In this document: one piece after another, positions 1 to 5,513 of the stretch | Numbering within the stretch: position 1 is the first letter of the stretch | Layout: each line of letters begins with the position of its first letter | From: Oscillospiraceae bacterium | GTDB taxonomy: Bacteria; Bacillota; Clostridia; Oscillospirales; Oscillospiraceae | Direction: 5' to 3' | Assembly (NCBI GenBank): GCA_031280855.1 | Contig: JAITGH010000020.1 | Location: forward strand, 1-5,770 | DNA: 5,770 nt | Made by a program: the position numbers and the translations under genes | The notes under the pieces: model-generated | Databases searched by the model: none | What the model saw: only the letters and a program-made list of their open reading frames with translations | Told to the model about the DNA's origin: nothing

Positions 1-2102
1 ACCGCGAAGTCGATGCTCTTCCTCAATGCAAGCTTCGTGAACACGCTCGTCGAGTTCGCCGACGGTTGCGGGATCCGGATCTCCGTGATGATTTCGTCAC
101 CTGCCAGCACCGTGTTACCGGGCACCTTGACGGCGAACAGATCCTCCGCGCTGATCGTGCGGTGATTCGTCACTACTATCGCGTCGAGCGCGATGAGCGC
201 GGGCGCGGTATCGCTCGGGTTAACCGCGTAACACGCGCAGTTCAGGCAACGCTTGGACTCGACGACCGCCTCGTCAAGCGTCGGGCTGGTAGTGTCTTCC
301 TTGTCAAGTGCTCTGGCGGCGGCGTTAAGCTCGGTCAGCTTCTGCGCGTTCGCTTTCTGCACGCCGTCAAAGTCGAACGTGACGTACTCGTTCATCGAGT
401 CGTCGGACTTGGGTGAGAAGTCGATTCCGAGGTACCGCGCAATCCCGTACGCGGTGTTGCGACCCGTGGCGAAGCTTCCGACGACGGTCGCGGCGCCCGT
501 GGTGACCTCACCGGCGGCGAATACGCCGGGGCGGCTCGACTCGCCCGCCTCGTCAACCTCGATCCGGCCGCGATTCAGCTGGATCGCGTACTTCTCGTCA
601 AAATATGACGTGTCGATCCCTTGACCCGTTGCAAGCAGGATATTCTCGCCCGTCAGGACTTTCTTGTTATCCTCATCGTATTGCGGGTTGAACCGCCCGT
701 TCTCATCAATTGTCGAGAGGCACTTCTTGACCTCCAGCCCGACGATCTTACCCTTCTTCTCGACGACTTTGGAGAGTCCCCAACCCGCGTCGATCTCGAT
801 CCCCTCTTCGATGGCGCGCAGGATCTCTTCCTCGCTGGCGGGCATTGCGTCGCGGCTTTCAAGGCACGTCAGACGCACCGTTTTCGCCCCGAGCCGCTTC
901 GCCGTCACCGCTACGTCCATCGCCACGTTTCCGCCGCCCATTACCACGACTTCCTGCCCGACCTTGCCGTTCATCCAGTTCTTGACCTCCACCAAGAAGT
1001 CAAGCCCGAACACCGTCAGATCCTCTCCGCTGAAGCCAAGCACGGGACGCTTCCACGACCCCGTCGCGTACATTACCGTGTCGTACTCTTTCTCCAGATC
1101 CGCAGGCTTCACGTCCTCGCCGATTCGTACGCCGAGCTTGAACGTTATCCCCATGCCCTCCAGCAAGCTGACGACCTTCGCGACGATGTCCTTCGGCAGG
1201 CGATACGCGGGTATCGCGTAGCGCAGCATTCCGCCCGCCTCCGGCTTCGTGTCGTAGACGGTGACCTTAACTCCCGCCTTACGCAGATAGTACGCCGCGC
1301 TTAGTCCTGCGGGTCCCGCGCCGACGATCGCAACGCTCTTCTTGCTCTCCTTAATCGGTGCGGTGTAGTACTTCTCTGCGTGCTCAAGCACGTAATCGCC
1401 GAGCGCGCGCTCGATGATCGAGCCTGACTGCACGCCCTCGTCCTTCGCACAGCGGTTGCAGTTCTGCTGGCAGAAGTGCGCACAGATCCGGCTGGTGATC
1501 ATGGGCAGCGGATTCTTCTCCATGAAGATGTCTGCGGCCTCGTCCCAGTCTCCTCTACGAATCGCCGCGAGGTACGTCGGGATGTCGATCCCGGCAGGGC
1601 AATTCGCCTTACACTCCGACGTGTGAGTGCGTGAGCCGCCCATCACCGAGTGATACCGATTCTCCCCGATTGCGGCGAAGCACTCCGTCCCGCCTTTTCT
1701 CAGGCACGGGAACCGATTGTCGCTCTTCCGGAAGTACCAGCAACGCGGCAACTGCGCGAGGTTACCGCCAATCGTGCCCATGTTCCGCACATTCGGCGTC
1801 GCGACCGCTTTCGCCGCCTGTGACAGCGCGGTATACTTGCGCTGGATCACCGAGCTATCCGCTATGTCTACAAGCTTCGTTAACGCGCCGATTCGAAGCT
1901 CTCCGTTCTCTTCCTTGATGTACTCCAAGCCGTCGACGCTTTTCAAGTTCACCACGACCTCGGGGTACTCCGGCAAGATCATGTCTTTAAGCGTCGTCAG
2001 CAGATCGGTACCGCCCGCGATTAGGCTCGCACCGCCGGATTCCAGCACACCTGCCGCTTCGTTGACGCTTTTGGCGTTCTTATGTGTGAATGTCTTAAGC
2101 AT
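1..2102 (-). CDS. Molybdenum hydroxylase FAD subunit with nested GltD-like NAD(P)H oxidoreductase (3' end outside window)
   Basis: Translated by hand: 700 uninterrupted codons run from ATG at 2102 to the window edge, so the C-terminus is missing. The start is fixed by an in-frame TAA immediately upstream and an AGGAGG 11 nt before it. Residues 1-156 are the N-terminal half of a CoxM/XdhB-type FAD domain (IAGGTDLL at 28-35, GTIGGN at 109-114, then CWYFR at 121-125 and Cys133, Cys141). Residues about 157-618 are a GltD/NfnB/PreT-like module: Fe-S cysteines 164, 168, 207, 211, 215 and 218, FAD Rossmann GAGPAG at 261-266, NAD(P)H Rossmann GGGNVAMD at 389-396, and closing FAD motif GVFAAGEVTTGAATVV at 526-541. 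RCLNCAC (618-624) then leads into VNPSDTAPALIALDA, where the FAD domain resumes to residue 700. Expected role: passing electrons between the Mo/[2Fe-2S] subunits and NAD(P)(H). It is the third gene of the set, 15 nt after the large subunit. Fusion direct from sequence; cofactor load and direction inferred. Confidence 0.93.
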   Translation of the reverse strand, partial: MLKTFTHKNAKSVNEAAGVLESGGASLIAGGTDLLTTLKDMILPEYPEVVVNLKSVDGLEYIKEENGELRIGALTKLVDIADSSVIQRKYTALSQAAKAVATPNVRNMGTIGGNLAQLPRCWYFRKSDNRFPCLRKGGTECFAAIGENRYHSVMGGSRTHTSECKANCPAGIDIPTYLAAIRRGDWDEAADIFMEKNPLPMITSRICAHFCQQNCNRCAKDEGVQSGSIIERALGDYVLEHAEKYYTAPIKESKKSVAIVGAGPAGLSAAYYLRKAGVKVTVYDTKPEAGGMLRYAIPAYRLPKDIVAKVVSLLEGMGITFKLGVRIGEDVKPADLEKEYDTVMYATGSWKRPVLGFSGEDLTVFGLDFLVEVKNWMNGKVGQEVVVMGGGNVAMDVAVTAKRLGAKTVRLTCLESRDAMPASEEEILRAIEEGIEIDAGWGLSKVVEKKGKIVGLEVKKCLSTIDENGRFNPQYDEDNKKVLTGENILLATGQGIDTSYFDEKYAIQLNRGRIEVDEAGESSRPGVFAAGEVTTGAATVVGSFATGRNTAYGIARYLGIDFSPKSDDSMNEYVTFDFDGVQKANAQKLTELNAAARALDKEDTTSPTLDEAVVESKRCLNCACYAVNPSDTAPALIALDAIVVTNHRTISAEDLFAVKVPGNTVLAGDEIITEIRIPQPSANSTSVFTKLALRKSIDFA

Positions 2103-2113
2103 TTATCTCGCGT

Positions 2114-2119
2114 CCTCCT
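2114..2119 (-). promoter_or_regulatory. Ribosome binding site of the FAD/GltD fusion gene
   Basis: AGGAGG on the minus strand, 11 nt before ATG 2102. It overlaps the TAG stop (2120-2118) of the large subunit gene, which suggests coupled translation and a shared mRNA. Confidence 0.85.
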
Positions 2120-4535
2120 ATATTTTCCCGATCGCTTTGAGAACCTTATCGGGAGTCGCCGGCGGTTGCACCCACGCACCGATCGCGTTCTCTATCGCGC
2201 AGATGACGAGGTGCGTATTAGCCAGCGAGTGGCTGATTCCGCTCGCGCCGTACACCGCGTTGCCGGAGCGCGTCTCGGCGAAGTCCTTGTCGACTCGCGG
2301 TACGTCCAGCGTCGTCGGCTTCTTGTAATCGATCATATTGTTGTTCAGCCGCAGTCCCGTGCGATCGTCGAAGATGAACTCTTCCAGCAATTGGCAACCC
2401 TGTGAGAAGAACATGACCTGATCGAGCTGGCTTTCAAGCGAGGTCGGGCGAATGACCTTACCGGGATCCGCGACGACTCCGAACCGCAGGATCTCGACCA
2501 TTCCGGTATCCTCATCGACGGCGACTTCCGCGAAGCAGATGTTCATGGTGTCGAGCATTTTGCCCATGCCGAGGCTCCAGATCGCGGCGGGCGGACGTCC
2601 GCTGAACGTTGCGACGATCTCTTGACTGACGGCGGAGCCGAGCGCCTTGAAAAGCGAGGGATCGCTCTTCACGTAGACGACGGGGCCGGTGACGGGCGGC
2701 GGTGCGCCGAACGGGCTGGGCGGAGGCGGCGGATCGATCGGCTTCGGCTCCGCGAGCGGGTGAGGCGCGATGTCAAGCTCGTCGGCGGAGTAGCCCTTAA
2801 GCGGGTTCGGCGCGGGGGGACCCCCGAACATGCCGGGCAACGGCGGCACCGCAGCCTCCTTCGCCGCTTGCTCCAGCACTAACCGCTTCAAAATGTTCGC
2901 GCACTCCTTCATCGCCCAGCCCGACGCGGTCGTTCCGTCCGATCCGCCTCCAACAGGGGTGAACTTGTGCGACCAGTGGTAATCGACGATCACGTCGTCG
3001 TACTCGACGTTAAGCTCCTCCGCGACCACCATCGCGTTGCACTCCACCGCGAAGATTCCCGTAATAGGACCTTGAGTCGGAAGATGGATCTTCCCGCCGC
3101 GATATTCAAGCTTGCAGTCATAGCCGCTGAACGCGTGGCGCGGGCAGATCTGGTAGCGGAACGACGCGCCGTGCTTCCGCCCGTCGGGCAAAGTCTTCGC
3201 GCCGGACTTGTGCCATTTCCAGTTCATCAGCTTCTTCCCGGCTTCTATACATGCCTCGAAGCTTGGAACAAGCGTCATGTCTTCCTGCGAGGCGGGGCCG
3301 TGCAGGTTCAGCTTCGCAAGCTCGATGACGTCGCGGTTCAGCTTCTCCGCCATGATGTGCAATCCGACGGTGAGCGTGTCCCAGTTGAACGGGCAGTGCT
3401 GTCCGGAGAGGAACATCTTGCCGGTGTTGGAGTCGATGATCTCCATACGCTGACGGATATTGAGGCACTTCGTGGTGTAGTAGGGGCCATAGCCCTGATC
3501 GTTCGCGGTACCGAATCCGGAGCTGCCCTGAATCCCGCCGTCCGCGATGCTGAAGTCGTCGATCGCGGTGATCAGCCCGTCTTTCGTGAACCCGATCTTC
3601 ATGTGGATCAACCGTTGGTTCATCAGGAAGTCGAACGTCTCCTCACGGGTTTGAGCGCAGCGCACGGGGCGCCCGGTACGCTTTGCGAGGAACGGCGTGA
3701 TCTCCTGCGACATGCGCATACCCCAGTCGCAGTACTTGCCGCCTTGGAAGATTCCTTCTTGCACGGTGCGGTCGTCGGCGACTCCGTACATTTGTCCGAT
3801 GTTGTTACGGCGCTGAACCGCGCCCTCGATGTGAAGCCACTCGCCGTCGCGGTACGGCTCCTTCGTCCACCATGCGACGGACGCGGGCGGATTCGGGATA
3901 TGACCGCAGAACGCGGGCAGGTCGACCTCGTACTCGATGATGTGGTCGGCTTGCTTGAAGCCCTCGTCCACGTCGCCTTGGATCGTGTTGGCGAAGTTGA
4001 CGTTACCCTTTTGATTCTCCGGGCGGATAGAGGAGAACATGTCGCGAAGCTCATACCGCTTCTGCCGCACGATTGGCGCGTCGGGCTGCTTCGCCTTGAG
4101 GATATCGGTCATCGCGGGGTAGACCTCCCAGGTTACGTCGAGAGCGCGGAGCGCGTCCTCGGCGATGTCCTCGTCCTCTGCGATGACGATGCAACCGACT
4201 TCCATTCCGTCCTGATCGGCGTAATCGTCGAGGTACGGGCGCGAGGGCGGGCCGAACGGGGTCGCACCCAGCATCTTAAGCTCGGGATCCTCCCACGTGA
4301 TTATGTCGACGACTCCGGGTATCGCTCTGGCTTTCGTATCGTCGATTTTGAGCACGCGAGCGTTCGCGTAGGGTGAGCGCAGGAACTTCGCGTGCAGCAT
4401 TCCGGGCAGTACGTAGTCGATACCGAACTTCGCCACTCCGTTCGCAAGCGACATGGAGGCTTTTCCGGGCAGATTCGGCTGCCCGACGACTCGGAACTCG
4501 GTACGCTGACCGTTTGCGCCTACTAAATCAGCCAT
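2118..4535 (-). CDS. Molybdopterin-binding large subunit, xanthine oxidase family (divergent active site)
   Basis: 805 residues, typical length for CoxL/XdhD/HcrA-type subunits. The N-terminal a/b hammerhead is about residues 17-145 (FRVVGQPNLPGKA, then DYVLPGMLHAKFLRSP), followed by two Mo-cofactor-binding halves. Family landmarks: GIFQGGKY (261-268, for the usual GGGFGGK), RPVRCAQTREE (289-299), GGGSDGTTASGWAMKE (529-544), FAEVAVDEDTG (668-678), VVADPGKVIRPTSLESQ (687-703) and MIDYKKPTTLDVP (734-746). Oddities: the C-terminal GxxGxGE motif reads GASGISHS (763-770), putting His769 where the catalytic Glu normally is; the AFRGFG/AYRxxGRPE region reads GKMFLSGQHCP (372-382) with no Arg; a proline-rich segment lies at about 563-618. 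ATG 4535 is the only reasonable start, because an in-frame TAA lies 12 nt upstream, but no clear Shine-Dalgarno precedes it. The family is certain; the substrate is unknown. Confidence 0.93.
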   Translation of the reverse strand: MADLVGANGQRTEFRVVGQPNLPGKASMSLANGVAKFGIDYVLPGMLHAKFLRSPYANARVLKIDDTKARAIPGVVDIITWEDPELKMLGATPFGPPSRPYLDDYADQDGMEVGCIVIAEDEDIAEDALRALDVTWEVYPAMTDILKAKQPDAPIVRQKRYELRDMFSSIRPENQKGNVNFANTIQGDVDEGFKQADHIIEYEVDLPAFCGHIPNPPASVAWWTKEPYRDGEWLHIEGAVQRRNNIGQMYGVADDRTVQEGIFQGGKYCDWGMRMSQEITPFLAKRTGRPVRCAQTREETFDFLMNQRLIHMKIGFTKDGLITAIDDFSIADGGIQGSSGFGTANDQGYGPYYTTKCLNIRQRMEIIDSNTGKMFLSGQHCPFNWDTLTVGLHIMAEKLNRDVIELAKLNLHGPASQEDMTLVPSFEACIEAGKKLMNWKWHKSGAKTLPDGRKHGASFRYQICPRHAFSGYDCKLEYRGGKIHLPTQGPITGIFAVECNAMVVAEELNVEYDDVIVDYHWSHKFTPVGGGSDGTTASGWAMKECANILKRLVLEQAAKEAAVPPLPGMFGGPPAPNPLKGYSADELDIAPHPLAEPKPIDPPPPPSPFGAPPPVTGPVVYVKSDPSLFKALGSAVSQEIVATFSGRPPAAIWSLGMGKMLDTMNICFAEVAVDEDTGMVEILRFGVVADPGKVIRPTSLESQLDQVMFFSQGCQLLEEFIFDDRTGLRLNNNMIDYKKPTTLDVPRVDKDFAETRSGNAVYGASGISHSLANTHLVICAIENAIGAWVQPPATPDKVLKAIGKI
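2676..2855 (-). other. Proline-rich insert within the large subunit
   Basis: Residues 561-620 contain 21 prolines of 60, including a run of five (602-606) and APPP (611-614), with a short acidic stretch (SADELD) between two Pro-rich blocks. It lies after the GGGSDGTTASG loop. It is in frame, has no stop, and both flanks are normal family sequence. It looks like a surface linker or docking arm rather than part of the fold. Confidence 0.8.
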
Positions 4536-4657
4536 AATAGTCTGTTAACAACGGGCGTATCGCAACTATGTACAGATTGCACAAATTTTCACGCGCATTC
4601 GCGTCCGTTGTTGTGCTCCTTTCACAATTTGCATAGATGAGATGTCAGCGAGAACCG
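4536..4657 (-). other. 122-bp spacer between small and large subunit genes
   Basis: An AT-richer spacer with no credible gene. It is long for neighbouring subunits of one complex. It holds an AAAGGAG (4622-4616) with no start codon at normal distance, a small dyad ACGCG-CATT-CGCGT (4591-4604), TGTTAACA (4543-4550), and two words shared with the centre of the upstream palindrome (AACTATGTA 4564-4572, TGCACAAATT 4578-4587). I found no convincing -35/-10 pair and no terminator, so the large subunit is probably read from the upstream promoters. Confidence 0.5.
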
Positions 4658-5122
4658 CTAGGGGTTCATTGCGAGCGCGGCCTCCATGATAGCCTGGGAG
4701 TGACGCGGGTAGGTACCGCAGATGCAGATGTTGCCGGATAGCGCCTCCTTGCAGTCTTGCTCCGTAGGGTGCGGATTGCGGTCGAGCAGCGACTTCGCGG
4801 TGACGACGAATCCGGTCGTACAGTAACCGCATTGCATCGCGTCCCACTTGCAGTAGGCGTCAAGCAGCGGTTTCCACTTGGGCTGAGCGGCGATGCCCTC
4901 GACGGTTTCGACGGTGCTGCCGTCGCACTCCACCGCCAGCATTTGGCAGCTTAGCACGCAGCGTCCGTCCACGATAACCGCGCAGGAGCCGCATACGCCC
5001 TTGTTGCACATATGCTTCGCCCCCGTCAAGCCAAGCTTGAACTGCAGCGCGTCGTGCAGCGTGTAGTTCGGCTTGACGTCCAGCTCCGTCGGTGCGCCGT
5101 TCAGATTCATTGAGATAGTCAA
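4658..5122 (-). CDS. [2Fe-2S] small subunit of molybdenum hydroxylase (CoxS/XdhC/HcrC type)
   Basis: 154 residues, normal length for the family. The N-terminal plant-type ferredoxin domain has cluster ligands Cys39, Cys44, Cys47 and Cys59 (CNKGVCGSC ... C). The C-terminal helical domain has the second cluster: QCGYCTTGF (Cys98, Cys101) and GNICICGTYPRH (Cys133, Cys135). These clusters carry electrons between the Mo-cofactor of the large subunit and the FAD subunit. Small departures from consensus: CTTGF for the usual CTPGF, and CICG for the usual CRCG. The start is TTG at 5122, chosen because AGGAGG ends 10 nt upstream; the in-frame ATG at 5110 would be 22 nt away. First gene of the set, behind two promoters. 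Cytoplasmic, no signal peptide. Confidence 0.95.
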   Translation of the reverse strand: MTISMNLNGAPTELDVKPNYTLHDALQFKLGLTGAKHMCNKGVCGSCAVIVDGRCVLSCQMLAVECDGSTVETVEGIAAQPKWKPLLDAYCKWDAMQCGYCTTGFVVTAKSLLDRNPHPTEQDCKEALSGNICICGTYPRHSQAIMEAALAMNP

Positions 5123-5132
5123 GATAACCAGT

Positions 5133-5138
5133 CCTCCT
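5133..5138 (-). promoter_or_regulatory. Ribosome binding site that selects a TTG start
   Basis: AGGAGG on the minus strand (CCTCCT on plus), 10 nt before TTG at 5122. It decides the start of the small subunit, because the next in-frame ATG (5110) is too far away. Confidence 0.85.
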
Positions 5139-5164
5139 AATTGTAGAATAGCTTATTTGCAACA

Positions 5165-5193
5165 ATTTTACCATGCTCAAAGAGGCTTGTCAA
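5165..5193 (-). promoter_or_regulatory. Promoter P2 for the molybdenum hydroxylase genes
   Basis: Minus strand: TTGACA at 5193-5188, 17-bp spacer, TAAAAT at 5170-5165, with TGG directly before the -10 (extended -10). Predicted start is near 5158, giving a leader of about 36 nt to the TTG at 5122. Confidence 0.75.
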
Positions 5194-5197
5194 GTAC

Positions 5198-5207
5198 TTT
5201 CATGAAA
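5198..5207. promoter_or_regulatory. Palindrome just upstream of P2 -35
   Basis: TTTCATGAAA, a perfect 10-bp dyad ending 5 bp from the P2 -35; AAGTACTT (5192-5199) overlaps it. The position fits an operator or activator site, but short AT-rich dyads are common by chance. Confidence 0.3.
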
Positions 5208-5214
5208 CCATACG

Positions 5215-5227
5215 CCTTAGCCTAAGG
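5215..5227. promoter_or_regulatory. Palindrome between P1 and P2
   Basis: CCTTAGCCTAAGG, a perfect 6+1+6 dyad in the leader made from P1 and upstream of P2. It could be a transcription factor site or a small RNA hairpin. No T-tract follows, so it is not an intrinsic terminator. Confidence 0.35.
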
Positions 5228-5259
5228 TTAGAACTCGCTTGCGCTTATTAACTACCGCT

Positions 5260-5288
5260 ATTATACCACAAATCGGTGCAAAAGTCAA
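5260..5288 (-). promoter_or_regulatory. Promoter P1 for the molybdenum hydroxylase genes (left palindrome arm)
   Basis: Minus strand: TTGACT at 5288-5283, 17-bp spacer, perfect TATAAT at 5265-5260, with TGG directly before it (extended -10). Predicted start is near 5253, giving a leader of about 130 nt that includes P2 and the small dyads. No known riboswitch (purine or Moco) could be recognised by eye in that leader. Confidence 0.85.
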
Positions 5289-5326
5289 GTGTTTATTCGC
5301 GTTCCGGCAAAGTTTGTTAACCATGC

Positions 5327-5360
5327 ACAAATTCGAGCGCACGTTGCGCCTCGAATTTGT
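5327..5360. repeat. Central hairpin of the palindrome
   Basis: ACAAATTCGAG and CTCGAATTTGT form a perfect 11-bp stem. The pairing can instead extend through GCGC/GCGC around a 5-nt loop (ACGTT) with one bulged C. It could be a regulator site shared by both promoters or simply the core of the palindromic element. Confidence 0.7.
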
Positions 5361-5398
5361 AACTATGTAACAAAAATGAAGAATCGCGCAAAAAACAC

Positions 5399-5427
5399 TT
5401 GACAAATGCACCGAAATGTGGTATAAT
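5399..5427 (+). promoter_or_regulatory. Consensus promoter facing the permease 3' end (right palindrome arm)
   Basis: Plus strand: perfect TTGACA (5399-5404), 17-bp spacer, TGG then perfect TATAAT (5422-5427). Predicted start is near 5434. No plus-strand gene follows in the window, so a transcript would run through a GC-rich structured stretch and then antisense to the permease gene. Confidence 0.8.
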
Positions 5428-5436
5428 AGCGGTAGT

Positions 5437-5513
5437 CAGCGATTGGGAGACAGCGCACAGGGGGAGCGCAGCGCCTCTCGACCCCCGCGTCCCCCGCGCT
5501 TCCGCGACTACGG
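5437..5513. other. GC-rich structured spacer downstream of the permease
   Basis: No gene is seen. GGGGG (5460-5464) can pair with CCCCC at 5482-5486 or 5491-5495, the latter extended by CGC/GCG. A perfect 6-bp hairpin CGACTA-CGGC-TAGTCG (5505-5520) covers the permease stop codon. GGAGCGCAGCGC is repeated at 5463-5474 and 5520-5531, and CGCGACTAC at 5503-5511 and 5529-5537. No T-tract follows in either direction, so a standard terminator cannot be called. It could be the body of a small RNA from the plus promoter, or the permease 3' UTR. Confidence 0.4.

Larger units (their letters stand above)
5251..5436. repeat. 186-bp near-palindrome with outward promoters in both arms
   Basis: The outer arms 5251-5301 and 5385-5436 are inverted copies of each other, about 85-90% identical by eye; ACTACCGCTATTATACCACA is exact at both outer ends. 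An inner perfect dyad (5327-5337 with 5350-5360) has the same centre, 5343.5, so this is one symmetric element and not two chance repeats. Between outer and inner arms the symmetry is weaker (TTTGTTA shared). Each arm contains a complete promoter reading outward. No target-site duplication is visible at its edges. Confidence 0.85.

Noticed and set aside
253..2328. Several plus-strand open frames opposite the FAD/GltD fusion gene
   Set aside because: All are antisense shadows of a continuous minus-strand frame with clear family motifs, and none has a family resemblance.
2967..4376. Long plus-strand open frame of 469 codons
   Set aside because: It lies wholly antisense to the large subunit gene. 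Its translation is Arg/Val/Leu-rich with no recognisable motif, typical of the opposite strand of a GC-rich gene.
4566..4598. Ten-codon leader peptide frame (MRVKICAICT) between the subunit genes
   Set aside because: The nearest Shine-Dalgarno (AAAGGAG) is 17 nt from its ATG, too far, and nothing else supports translation.
5123..5253. Purine or molybdenum-cofactor riboswitch in the P1 leader
   Set aside because: A reasonable expectation for this gene family, but I could not find the conserved core bases or pairing of either class by eye.
5217..5411. Minus-strand frame of 64 codons across the palindrome
   Set aside because: It consists of palindrome and promoter sequence, has no Shine-Dalgarno, and the motif GIIAVV appears on both strands only because of the inverted repeat.
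5251..5436. Invertible phase-variation promoter
   Set aside because: The promoters lie in the arms, not between them, so recombination between the arms would flip only the promoterless centre. No recombinase gene is in view.
5437..5513. Intrinsic terminator for the permease
   Set aside because: GC-rich hairpins exist, but no run of T follows on the minus strand.
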